In this document: positions 10,479 to 30,452 of the stretch, piece by piece
Layout of the letters: each line of letters starts with the position of its first letter
Position numbering within the stretch: the stretch's first letter is position 1
Assembly: GCA_965240325.2 (NCBI GenBank)
Contig: OZ251233.1
Coordinates: forward strand, 496,001 to 560,000
From: Rebecca billardiae RCC1528
Lineage: Eukaryota; Haptophyta
DNA: 64,000 bases
Reading direction: 5' to 3'
Made by a program: the position numbers and the translations under genes
Notes under the pieces: model-generated
What the model saw: only the letters and a program-made list of their open reading frames with translations
Database searches by the model: none
What the model was told of the DNA's origin: nothing

Positions 10479-12677
10479 TCACGCAATGCTGCCTTCTGCG
10501 GGTCGTTTACGGCTCGTGGTGATGGCCGCCGCAGTGTGTGCCACTCGACACTCGGTGGCAGCAGTGTCGCGGGCGTCGCGCGAGCTGCTCGCGACATGAG
10601 CCGCGCACTGCTCCGAGGGCGCTGCCCGTGCCGTGACGTCGGCCGCGGGCGCGTGCGCGGTGCACGCGTCAGCCGCGGGAGCGCTGCCACCGGGCTCGGG
10701 GGGCGTGTGGCTCTTTGCGCCAGCCGCCGCCGCCCGCGCCGCCAGCTCGTCCAGGCGCTCGCGCAGCATGGCCTCGACAGAGGGCTTGCTCCACGGGCGG
10801 CGAGCAGCCAAGGGCTCGGCCTCAGCGGGCGCCTCAGCGGGCGCGTCAGCGGGTGCGTCAGCGGGCGCGGCTTGCAAAGCGGCAGGCTCAGGCGCGGCAG
10901 CCGACGGGTCCGCCTTGCCCGCGGCGAGCGCGCGCTCGTACTCCCGCGCGTGCCCGGCAAGCATGGCACTGAACGGGTGCTCCCTCGCCTCCGCGCCGCC
11001 CTCCGCCCCCGCGCCGGCGGTCGCCGCGCGCGCCGCCGCCGCCAGCTCGGCGTCGGTCGCGAGCGCGCCGTCGAGCGCGGCCTCGATCGGCGCGCGCTCG
11101 AGCTGCGTGCCGATCAGGACGAGCTCGACAGCGCGCTCGGCGTGCGCGCGGCCCTCCCAGCCCTCCCGCGCCGCGAGCTCGCGCAGCAGCGCCTCGTCCG
11201 CGCCCACGTCCCGCGCGAGCGCGGAGAGCCACGGCCCGCTCACCTCGAGCCGCACGGCCGCGCCGCCCGCGCCCGACCAGTGCAGTCGCCACCGGGGCGC
11301 CTGCGCCACCCAGCAGAACCCCTTGGAGCGGACGACGCGCGCGCCGCTGAGCGGGTGCGACGGCTGGGCGCGCGCGGCGAGGAGGGCGTGCAGCCGGTGC
11401 GCGTCGAACGGCCGCTCGCGCCGGTACACCACGCTCGCGATGCCGAACGCCTCGCTCTCGGGCGTGTGCTCGTCCGCGCCGAGCAGCTCGGCGCCCCAGC
11501 CGCGCGAGCGCTGCGCGTCGTCGAGGTTGAAGCGGCGCGCGCCCAGCAGCAGCGAGGGGTCGAGCGCGCCGTGCACGCACTCGACGATCTCGGCGCGCGG
11601 GTTGAGCGCCGCCGCGCACGCGCGCACCGCCGCCAGCCCCTCCGCCGGCACCAGGTCCGCCTTGTTGAGCAGCAGCAGGTCGGCAAACTCCGCCTGCTCC
11701 AGCAGCAGCTCGGCCAGGAGCCGGCCGTCGGAGGGGGTCGCGCCGAGCGAGCGCGCGCGCAGCGAGTCGGCCGAGCCGTGGTTGGCGGCGAAGTTGGCGG
11801 CGTCGAGGACGGTGGCCATCGTGTCGATCCGCGCGAGGTGCGCGAGCGAGCGCCCGAGGCCGTCCTCGAACAGGAACGTCTGCGCCACGGGCATCGGCTC
11901 CGAGATGCCCGAGCTCTCGATCAGCAGCGCGTCGAACCGGTCGGCGAGCGCGAGCTCGGCGACCTGCGCGAGCAGGTCCTCGCGCAGCGTGCAGCAGATG
12001 CACCCGTTGGACAGCTCGACGAGCGCCTCCTCGCGCGAGCGCGCCAGCGCCGCGCGCCCGTCGCGCACCAGCGCCGCGTCCACGTTCAGAGCCGCCATGT
12101 CGTTCACCAGCACCGCGAGGCGCAGCCCGCGCGGCGCGTGCGACAGCACGTGCTGCAGGACGGAGGTCTTGCCCGCGCCGAGGAAGCCGGAGAGGACGGT
12201 GACGGGCAGCGGCTCTCGCGCCGGCCGCCGCGTCAGCGCCGCCATCGGGTCCACCTTTGCCACGCGCAGCTTGAGCGCGCGCAGGCCGTCGCGCGCGCTC
12301 TCGGGCGCGCCCTCGCCGTCGATCCGCTCCTCGACCGCGGCGAGCATGTGCGCGTAGAGCGGCGCGGCGCTGTCGAGCGCGTGGGCCGCGTAGAACGCCT
12401 CCCACGCCGCGAGCAGCCGGCCGCGCGCGAGGTGCACCTTGCCCAGCCGGAAGTGCGCCTTGTGCCAGCGCGGCGCGAGCTCGACGCACCGGCGCGCGTC
12501 CGCCTCGGCCGCGTCGAGCTCGCCGAGGCGGAGGAGCGCGGCGCTTCGGTTGGAATGCACGCGCTCGTCGGCCGGGCGCTGCTCGAGCGCGCGCGTGAAC
12601 AGCTCCGCCGCGCACGCAAACTCCGAGCGCCTGAACGCCGCGTTCGCCGCGAGGAAGTCGGGCGTCTCGTCGCCCAT
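10479..12677 (-). CDS. TPR-CobW/ZNG1-like GTPase
   Basis: The 732-residue protein joins an N-terminal tetratricopeptide region (about residues 5-110, with the typical NRSAALLRLGELDAAEADA repeat) to a CobW/COG0523 G3E GTPase. Walker A is GFLGAGKT at about 164-171, the metal-binding motif NGCICC lies near 226, followed by ESSGISEP and the guanine-specificity motif NKAD. After it comes a C-terminal CobW domain, recognisable from VVRSKGFCW and ending in LVLIGTQLERAPIEAAL. COG0523 proteins deliver zinc or other metals to client enzymes in a GTP-dependent way. The last ~170 residues are Ala/Pro-rich with degenerate repeats (APADAPAEAPAEAE). The ATG at 12677 was chosen. The frame extends five codons further only with a GTG. 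TPRs on a CobW protein could serve in client binding, which is inference. Confidence 0.85.
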   Translation of the reverse strand: MGDETPDFLAANAAFRRSEFACAAELFTRALEQRPADERVHSNRSAALLRLGELDAAEADARRCVELAPRWHKAHFRLGKVHLARGRLLAAWEAFYAAHALDSAAPLYAHMLAAVEERIDGEGAPESARDGLRALKLRVAKVDPMAALTRRPAREPLPVTVLSGFLGAGKTSVLQHVLSHAPRGLRLAVLVNDMAALNVDAALVRDGRAALARSREEALVELSNGCICCTLREDLLAQVAELALADRFDALLIESSGISEPMPVAQTFLFEDGLGRSLAHLARIDTMATVLDAANFAANHGSADSLRARSLGATPSDGRLLAELLLEQAEFADLLLLNKADLVPAEGLAAVRACAAALNPRAEIVECVHGALDPSLLLGARRFNLDDAQRSRGWGAELLGADEHTPESEAFGIASVVYRRERPFDAHRLHALLAARAQPSHPLSGARVVRSKGFCWVAQAPRWRLHWSGAGGAAVRLEVSGPWLSALARDVGADEALLRELAAREGWEGRAHAERAVELVLIGTQLERAPIEAALDGALATDAELAAAARAATAGAGAEGGAEAREHPFSAMLAGHAREYERALAAGKADPSAAAPEPAALQAAPADAPADAPAEAPAEAEPLAARRPWSKPSVEAMLRERLDELAARAAAAGAKSHTPPEPGGSAPAADACTAHAPAADVTARAAPSEQCAAHVASSSRDARDTAATECRVAHTAAAITTSRKRPAEGSIA

Positions 12678-12895
12678 GTCTTGCGGAGGCACCCGACCAA
12701 CCGTCGCGTCGCGGCTGTTTTCTGTTTTCAGCGGAGTCCGGCCCGGTACCTCTGTCCGGCGCCGGAGCTTTTATTCACATCCATCAATATCAATACAGTA
12801 TTTTTGGAGCGGAGCGGCGCCAACGCCGCCGCCGCCGCTGGGCTTGTCGATGGCCTCGCGCGCCACAGCGGGCCGTGTTGATGGAGGGCCACGTC

Positions 12896-14472
12896 TCACC
12901 GGCGAGCTGCGATCTGCGGGGCGGAGTAGCGCGCGACGCCGTTTGCATGCGAGAGGATGCTCGGCGCGTCGAACGTGGCGAACGGCTTGAAGCTCGCCGC
13001 GCCGTCGGCCGGCTTGCGCGGCACGAAGGTCGCCGCCTGCCCCTTGACGTCGAGCACGACGATGTCGAAGAAGAGCCAGCCGATCGAGCCGAAAACGAAC
13101 GCGCCGTCGGCCGTACTTGCCAGCCCCGCCTCGAGCAGCGCGAGCAGGCTCTCGAGCGCGAACGGCAGGCGCGCGGTCGAGCCGTCCGCGGCGGCCATCT
13201 GGACGAAGAGCGTCGCGTTCGCCGGCTGCAGCGCGCCCGCCGCGCTGAGCCGCTTGGCCTCGGCGACGACCGCCGTCGGGAAGACGAGCTGGCCGTTGCC
13301 CGTGTCGACGATCGCGTTGCTGAAGTCGGGCGGGCTGGCGACAAAGGGCACGTCGCCGACCACCTTGCCGGCGGCGTCAGCGAGCTCGAAGCCGGTCACA
13401 TCGAGCCCGTAGCCCCAGTCGGTCGAGAGCTTCACCGGCCCGACCGCGTCCTCCGCGCGGTAGAGCGCGCTGTCGGTGGCTGCCTCGTCGAGGAAGAGGG
13501 TCGCCGCGCCCTCGCCGAGGGCGCCGTTCCAGCTGATGCCGAGCTGGCCGAGCGGCTCGGGCGTGGCCGGGTTGTCGAGCATCTGGAAGACCGGGTTGGG
13601 CGCGTTCTGCGCGCTCGACAGCACGCTCAGCTGGTCGCAGTCCGGCTGGCCGTCCGGGGCAAGCGGCACCTTGCCGTCTGCGGGCAGCACAGCAAGCTGG
13701 TTCTGCACAGTCGGCCCGATGCCAAAGATGCCGCCGAGCGGCTGCGCGCCGCCGGCGACGACGCCGTTGCTCGCGCAGGTCATGCCGACCGTCTCCTGCA
13801 TCACCGTCATCGTGGTGACGGCCACCTTGAACGCCTCGCCGAGCCGCACGCCGCCATTGTACGCGTACCCCTGCGGCGCACGGCCGCGTGGGTCATCCGC
13901 CAGGAAGGGGCGCGCACGGCCGTGGCGCGCGCACGCGCGCGCGGGGGGCGGGGGCGAGGTCGGCCGTGCCGGGCGCGCGGTAGGGCGAGCACGGGCACGC
14001 AGCTCGGCGTGACTTGGCCCGCATCGGGCCGCGCGCGCACCCAGAAGCCCTCGGGCGCGCCGTTGCCGTACGCGTTGCACGAGCCGACCGGCTCGCCGCG
14101 CGTCGTCTTCACGATCAGCGCGCCGCGCCCGTCGGCGACACTGGCGTCGCAGGCGGAGAGCGTGGCCGAGCCCGAGTCGATGAGCGTGCGCACGGGCGGA
14201 GGCGGGTTCGGCTGGTTGTAGAAGAACTGCACGTCGAGCAGGAAGCCAAAGCCGAAGAGCTGGAAGCCGTCCGGCTCCGCAAACCACAGCGGCTCGACGG
14301 CGAGTGGAAAGACGGGCGAGAAGCCGGACGCGGCGGGCGAGGCGGACGCCGTGGCGGCGGGCTCGACGCGCGTCGAGGCCAGGAACAGGACACACGCCGC
14401 GGCCGCGGTCGTCGCGAGAACGCCGGCCCCGACGACGCGGCGCTTGATGGACGCGGACACTTCGATCTCCAT
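12896..14472 (-). CDS. Membrane-anchored pepsin-like aspartic protease, two exons
   Basis: I join exon 1 (14472-14041) to exon 2 (13870-12896) across a 170-bp GTGCGC-CAG intron, both in phase 0, giving 468 residues. A hydrophobic stretch near the N-terminus (VVGAGVLATTAAAACVLFLA) is a signal peptide or anchor. The first catalytic motif is RTLIDSGSATLSA, and the second is NAIVDTGNGQLVFP, as in family A1. The pepsin-like fold explains the two-lobe layout and the junction reading EGFWGYAYNGG. The second motif has DTGNG instead of the usual DTG-S/T, so catalysis may be altered. A downstream donor at 13998 is possible and would add 14 residues. Secretory or vacuolar location is inferred. The gene lies 218 bp upstream of the CobW gene in the same orientation. 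Confidence 0.7.
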
Positions 14473-15227
14473 TCTCGTGACGAACGTCCACGGACGGCCA
14501 ACAAATGGTTTCATGACGAATGAATAATTAAAACGGCCCGCCATTTATTAATTATTACCCAGAATATGATGATGATATGAAGTTTCCCACTTCGGAAAGG
14601 AAGCCATGGCGGGCGTGAATGCCCGTCCGACGGCGATCCAAGGCCCCAGCGCCACGGCCGGGTCACCGGGGCGTGGCGTAGGCAGGTTGGTGCGGTCGTA
14701 CGAGCGCATGGGCATGAGTGACAGCCTCCTTTCCGACTTTTCGACCACTCTCACGTCCACGTCCACGTCCTCGTGCGACCGGCGCGCGCGTGAGGCTGCG
14801 CATGGGAAGAATGAGCAAGTAGGGACCAGGATCACTGTTCCGACGGCCATGCCGACCTCTTTGGTATGCCTTGCGACGGTGCAGACCAGTCAATGTTCCG
14901 TCTGACCCAACACACTGCGAGTCTGACGATCAATGTTGACTGCGCGGTAGTCGTGCGACCGCCGTCCGACACGCGGGCACACGGCTGCCGTACGCCGTGA
15001 ATACGTGTGTCACAGCGTGTGCGCGCCTGTCAACGGCGAGGCGATCATCGACCGACATGGCTAGCGAGCTGATCAGGACTAGTAATAACCTTGTCTGATG
15101 GGACCACGCCACGCCATTTGGCGACCTCGCCACCGCTCAATGCCCGTCCAGAGGCACTGCCCGTGCCGAGTGCCGCACTATACCAGCAGTACCTGGCCAG
15201 CCACCGCCATTGCCAAACTCAAACTCA
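14473..15227. other. Intergenic, promoter side of the protease gene
   Basis: No gene is recognised. The sequence just upstream of the protease start is AT-rich (about 14515-14585), which may be the promoter. The rest runs to the left edge of the 15.2-kb foldback element. Confidence 0.5.
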
Positions 15228-15231
15228 AAGT

Positions 15232-18200
15232 TCAGGCGAGTGAGGTGCCCCGCCCCGGGCACCTCAAGCGCGCGTTCGCGCAAAAGTCCGCACCGCCGAT
15301 TTTTCACAGTGGGCGGCAATTTCTGGCGCGCTATTTTCTGATTTTCCGCCGTGCGTGGCGCCGCCGCGTCGCGCGCGCTCTCGACGCGCGCGAGCTGCGC
15401 GCGCGTGGCGGCGGGTTTGGCCGCGCGGCACTGGGACGGCTGGGTCCGCACGGCCAAGGAGGCCACCCTTGCCGCGGTGGTCGTGGCGCGGGGACGTCTC
15501 CGCCGCTCGCAAACCTCCCGCGAGCGCCTCGCGCCGCCTCGCGCCGCCTTCACGCCGTCTCCGCGCGCCAACTGCACGCTCTGGACGCCTCGGCGGCAGA
15601 GACGCGCGCGGCGCGGTTGTGTGCCGCGTAGGCTGGGCCCATGCGCGTCCGCTGCCGGTGCGCCCCGACCACGCGCGCGCGCATCCCAGACCTCTCGCCT
15701 CACGCGTCGCCGCCGAGCACGGCCGTGCACCGCAGTCCGCCGTGGTGCCGCCCGCGCGGCCGAGCAAGCAGGCGGCGCGTTGTGGAGCGTGTGACGCGCG
15801 AGGCGGGAAGGCTTCCGAGCGCCCGAGCCACCGCCGACCGGCGGCGCGCACGCGATTGGCTCGAGCCATGGGCGCCGACGGCGCGCGCGCGCGCTGAGCC
15901 AGCTGAAGACTTGTGCGCCATGGCACGGCAGCCGCCAATCGCGGCGCGCGGGCGTGCTGTGCGGCAGGCGCGCTCGGTGCGGGCGCTTCGGGGCGTGGCC
16001 TCGCGAGAACGGAGCCCCTGGAAGCGCGACGCCTGTGAGCTCGCCCCGGCCCGAGTGAGTGTGCGCGCATCTGTCAGGGATCGGCACACGCAGCAGCACG
16101 GGGTGGCCGTCGTCATGAGCCATGGCCTGGTCACTGCCGCGCTGAGCGCGCCACGACACACGGCAACAGCGCCGCGTGAAGAGTAGTTATATGGCTTCTG
16201 GCGCTACCTGGGCCCGCGTGCGCTTGCGCGCACGGATGCGAGCATTCGCATGCTGCCTGACGCGTTTCATCTGAGCGTCTGTCCGATGCCAGCCACGTGC
16301 TTCCATTGACAGAGAGAGCGACTCTACTGGTCAGAAGTCGTAGCCCTCCAGTGTGAGAAGCGCACAGAGCTATGGCTGCAGTGTTGCTGGCCTGCTCACT
16401 CCGAGGCGGGCGCGCCACGGCAGCTCTCTCACTCACGGCGCACGGTCGGGGAGCAGCCGCGTCTGCGCAGACCCACTGCTCACCAACAAGTTCCCGGCAG
16501 GCCTGAAGGGTGGTGGGGTGCCAGCCTTTGTGATGGCGTGCGCGCGCGAGAGCTCTGTCGAAGGCGCATAGCTCAGGGTGGCGAGCGGGAGGCCGGTATG
16601 GTCGGTATGGGTGACGAGGAAGACGGTGGCCCGATGGGCTGCCACGCTCGAGCTCGACGATCTGGCCGACGGTCGTGATTCCCTCGATGATGGCGACAAC
16701 AGCGCGGACGAGTAGGCCGTTGAGACGCCAGCAGGCTCAGAGCCCGCGCGCGACGCTGAGGGCGGGGTACAGACATCTGGTCCAACGCCCAGACAGGGCG
16801 ACGCGCAAGGTCCAGGTGCTCAGCCCTCTCGCGGACGCAGGCGCGGCTGCGGTTCCGGTCGCTCACGCCCTCCTGGTGCCCGGCGTGCGGTCGAGCCTTC
16901 CAACCCATCTGCTGCAACGTCTATCACGGCTGGTAGCCTGCTGACCCAGACGACTTGCGAGCAGACGTCTCTCGCCGGTGAGCGCGAGCGAGCGCTGCTG
17001 CTGACACTCGATTCGTGCGCACACGCCCCCGCCCGACGCCCTCGCACGTCGGGCAGAGTGAGAGTCGGCTTGCGCGCGCCCCCGCGCACGATGACGCCAA
17101 CTGCTGCTCAGGTCATCCGACATGGGCTGACGTAAGCCAGGAAGTAGTGGGTCGTGCTACCTGGGCACGCGGCGCTCGAAGCGCGCGTTCTGGGTGACAA
17201 GAGCGTCTCAAGGTGTCAGCGTAGGTGCAGCGTTGGACACCGGGATGCCAGCCTTCTGCCGGTACGGAGATCAATAACGCGCACAGCCCTGCTGAATGGT
17301 CTCGCATGCACCAGCATGATCGTGCACGCACAGCGCCGCACCACGCATGCGAGAACTTCAAAAGTGCGCATGCTCGCTTGTTCTTTGTGCCTGGTCGACA
17401 CCCAGCGCGGCAGTGACCAGGCCATGGCTCATGACGACGGCCACCCCGTGCTGCTGACAGATGCGCGCACACTCACTCGGGTCGGGGCGAGCTCACAGGC
17501 GTCGCGCTTCCAGGGGCTCCGTTCTCGCGAGGCCACGCCCCGAAGCGCCCGCACCGAGCGCGCCTGCCGCACAGCACGCCCGCGCGCCGCGATTGGCGGC
17601 TGCCGTGCCATGGCGCACAAGTCTTCAGCTGGCTCAGCGCGCGCGCGCGCCGTCGGCGCCCATGGCTCGAGCCAATCGCGTGCGCGCCGCCGGTCGGCGG
17701 TGGCTCGGGCGCTCGGAAGCCTTCCCGCCTCGCGCGTCACACGCTCCACAACGCGCCGCCTGCTCGCTCGGCCGCGCGGGCGGCACCACGGCGGACTGCG
17801 GTGCACGGCCGTGCTCGGCGGCGACGCGTGAGGCGAGAGGTCTGGGATGCGCGCGCGCGTGGTCGGGGCGCACCGGCAGCGGACGCGCATGGGCCCAGCC
17901 TACGCGGCACACAACCGCGCCGCGCGCGTCTCTGCCGCCGAGGCGTCCAGAGCGTGCAGTTGGCGCGCGGAGACGGCGTGAAGGCGGCGCGAGGCGGCGC
18001 GAGGCGCTCGCGGGAGGTTTGCGAGCGGCGGAGACGTCCCCGCGCCGCGACCACCGCGGCAAGAGTGGCCTCCTCGGCCGTGCGGACCCAGCCGTCCCAG
18101 TGCCGCGCGGCCAAACCCGCCGCCACGCGCGCGCAGCTCGCGCGCGTCGAGAGCGCGCGCGACGCGGCGGCGCCACGCACGGCGGAAAATCAGAAAATAG

Positions 18201-18294
18201 CGCGCCAGAAATTGCCGCGCACTGTGAAAAATCGGCGGTGCGGACTTTTGCGCGAACGCGCGCTTGAGGTGCCCGGGGCACCTCACTCGCCTGA
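15232..18294. mobile_element. Foldback-type element, arms of ~900 bp
   Basis: The left arm (15232 to about 16145) is the reverse complement of the right arm (about 17403-18294), with few mismatches and a 15-bp gap in the right arm. The outer ends read TCAGGCGAGTGAGG and CCTCACTCGCCTGA. The 4-bp sequence AAGT lies immediately outside both ends (15228-15231 and 18295-18298), which fits a target duplication. The ~1.25-kb spacer has no recognisable gene. Long open frames in the arms occur on both strands and mirror each other, so I treat them as composition effects. Confidence 0.7.
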
Positions 18295-18494
18295 AAGTGG
18301 GGCCCACCATCTGCCATCTGGATTTATTCTGGACCCCGCCCCCTGTAGCAGCAGCAGATACACGTGCGATATACGTCCGATATGCATGGTAGTACGCCAC
18401 CACATCAGCGTGCATCTCGTCGGCAGAGGCGGCGCTGCACCGTACACCGGCCGTCGCGGCTGGCTCCCCAGCTAGAATATGTAGCGCCTGCTGA

Positions 18495-19513
18495 TTACTT
18501 GGCGACCTTCGAGAGCTCGACGCACTTGGCGATGCACGGCTCGGTGTCGAGGTCCTCGAGCGCGTCGAAGAGCGAGCCCTTCGCGCCCGCGCCGTCGTAC
18601 GGCACGACGGGGTCGACCGACCACGCGCTGATCGTCTCGGCCGGCACGCCCGCCTTGAGCAGCGCGGCGCCGAACGGGTCGGCGTCGAGCGCGACGCCGA
18701 GCCAGTTCATCTTCTCCGCGAGGCCCTCGAAGGGCGAGGCGCTCGCGTGCACGCCGTTGTCGCCCGTGTTGGGCTCGGTCTCGAGGCCGAGCTCCTGCCA
18801 CCGCGCCATGATCATGCCGCGGATCGAGTCGGCGGGCGCGGTGGCCGGGTCGGTCGGGCCGAGCACCTTGCCGCGGAAGTCCGCCCACGCCAGCGTGCCC
18901 GCGTCGAACTGCACGACGTAGTAGTGGATGCACTTGGCGGGCAGCACAAACTTCTGCCGCATCTCCATGAAGAACGCGTTGAACACGTACGTGGGCGGCT
19001 TGCCCTCGACGGTGTCGATCACGCCGCAGTAGAAGCCGCCGCCGAACTTGACGAGCTTGTCCGCCTTCTTCGCCTTGCCCCACTGCCGCGCGCCGCCCGC
19101 GCGGCGGGCACGACTCAGCGCGCGCCGCATGCGCGCGCGGCGGCGCGAGCGCGCGCGCGCGCGGTGCTGCGACGCACCTCCGCGTTCAGCCCCGCCGAGT
19201 CGAGGCCCAGGAAGGTACACGCGTCCATCGCATTGTACACCGACTTCTCCGCCAGCGCCTGCGACCACTCCACGCCGAACTTCTCCTTGAACTTGTCCGC
19301 GGGCACGTTGAGCTGCTCGGGCTTGAGGATGGTCGCCTTGGACGCGATCGCGTAATAATGCTGGTCGATGAGCTTCTTCTGGTCGATGTCCTCGGACGAG
19401 ATGTCGCCCTCGTCGAGGATCTTGATGCCCTTCGCCTCGAGCGTCGACTTGACGAGCGCCTTCGTCGCGTCGGTCACGGCGTGCGGCTTGACGAACACGA
19501 ACGCGGAGTTCAT
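18495..19513 (-). CDS. Atypical nucleoside diphosphate kinase, two exons
   Basis: Exon 1 (19513-19178) and exon 2 (19082-18495) are joined across a 95-bp GTGCGT-CAG intron in phase 0, giving 307 residues. The start FVFVKPHAVTDATKALV and the later YYVVQFDAGTLAWADFRGK, GPTDPATAPADSIRG and NGVHASASPFEG match the NDP kinase fold, which transfers the gamma phosphate between nucleotides. The His in NGVHASAS (about residue 223) corresponds to the phosphorylated catalytic His. Canonical enzymes have ~150 residues. Here a ~100-residue insert (including FGGGFYCGVI and YVFNAFFMEMRQKF) separates the N-terminal strand from the core, as in long NDK-like proteins of algae and related protists. Whether it retains kinase activity is not known. 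The gene is divergent from the large WD40 gene, starts 129 bp apart. Confidence 0.82.
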
Positions 19514-19642
19514 GGCGCGCGGCGACGACGGAGAGGAGCAGCAGCCTGATGCACGCGATCCGGGCGTGGCGTCCACGCCCGGCAGGCGCGCGCCCGGACT
19601 CCTGGGCCCAACCGGCGCAAAAGGGTTTGAACTTTGACCGCC
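19514..19642. promoter_or_regulatory. Putative bidirectional promoter
   Basis: Only 129 bp separates the ATG of the minus-strand NDP kinase gene from the ATG of the plus-strand IQ/WD40 gene, so both promoters and 5' leaders must share this interval or overlap the genes. I see no TATA box. This is inferred from spacing. Confidence 0.5.
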
Positions 19643-29124
<9,482 letters not shown>

Positions 29125-29326
29125 TGGCCTGCGGCCAGGAGGAGCGCGCTCGCGGCGCGGACGAGGCCCAAACGGCCTGTGACTACAGTGTCGTGTCGTA
29201 GTCACCAAGTGCAAGCAGTGCAAGCAGCAAGGCTGCGCTCGGTGCAGTACGTACGGGGGCATGCATGCATTCAGTGAGTCTGCGACTCGCACGAATGACT
29301 GACATCGTGGACTGGCGGCCAGTCAG

Positions 29327-30448
29327 CGGATATCCCACTGCTGTCCTGTGCCATAGGACTGGGTCCTATGCCACAGTCTCGACAGCCACAGGCAGTGACA
29401 GGGACGACTCAGTAGACGACATTTGCTCATATTGATGCCGAATGGTACGACTGCACCTAGGGGTCGGTAGCAGTGTCGCCACCATCCGCCAGAGCGAGCT
29501 TGTTGTGATTTTCGACCACCACCGCATGTTTTGGGCTCCACGGATGGAGCGCGTGAAGCCGTCGCGGTCAGTTGCCGCCTTGCAACTCCACGGCGGCAAC
29601 GCCGACCGCCATGTGGCACTTGTAGATGACACCCAGCTTGATGCTCACACATCGTGGTTCACTGTGTTCGACCAGAGCCGTATGAGGTTCATCCACAATG
29701 CGTTTTGGTCCTCGCCAAGCATGGCATTGTACGCCACGCCGGGGCTGCGCGCGCAAGCCGCTGCGGGTCTCTCGCGTTGTCAGGTGGTTGCGATCGAGCA
29801 TCGGCGCGCATGTAGAGCAAGCCTCGGAGGTAGCCGGAACATCTTGCCATGTCGCGTGCGTGGATGGTATCGCACCTGTAGACACGCCATGCGTGTGCCG
29901 CAGTCGATTTACGCGACGCTCGACCCGCACGCTCTTGGATTCGTGGGCTCGTGGTCCACAAGGACGGCCGCCACCATCGTGGGAGGTCCGTGGCCGCACG
30001 CACGATGGCGGTTGCCCTCTCTTCGCCCCGCCCCAGAATCGGTGTGCTACGGGCAGCAACGCGCCTGGCGGCGTGGGCGGCGGTGCGGGCGGCGGCGCGG
30101 GCATCCGGCGCGAGCACTCGCCTGCGCTGTCCGTGCCTAGGGTCGCCGCTCGGCTGCCAGGGGCGAGCAACTGACGCTGTCATCTGCTGGTTGTGGGGCC
30201 GTCCCTGGCGGCCGGTTGTCCCACAACCGACTACCGAGCGCGCGCGCGCGCGCGTACGCGCGCGCGCGCCCGATCGCTGTAGCAGTGGCGGCAGGCGGAG
30301 ACGGTGTGTGTCGATAGCCGGTTGAGTTGTGTGTACGATATAGCCACACCGATGATCGTACGCGCAGAACTGAGGCGCTGGCGCTCTGGTGATCTTGTCC
30401 TATGGCATAGGACTGAGTCCTCAATCTGTTGCAGGGCGGGGATATCCG
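29327..30448. mobile_element. Candidate short TIR element with TCAG flanks
   Basis: CGGATATCCC at 29327-29336 is mirrored by GGGATATCCG at 30439-30448, and the sequence TCAG adjoins both outer ends (29323-29326 and 30449-30452). Just inside each end is a palindrome centred on CCTATG(C)CATAGG. The interior contains a 232-codon open frame (29442-30140) with no recognisable family, and a pure CG-alternating stretch at 30238-30275. The element call rests on short repeats only. Confidence 0.4.
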
Positions 30449-30452
30449 TCAG

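Noticed and set aside
15137-18475. Long open frames in the arms of the 15-18 kb foldback element
   Set aside because: They are Arg/Ala-rich, occur on both strands, and are mirrored because the arms are inverted copies. No protein family is recognisable.
29442-30140. 232-codon open frame inside the candidate TIR element
   Set aside because: It shows no transposase or other family features, and other frames over the same stretch are also open.
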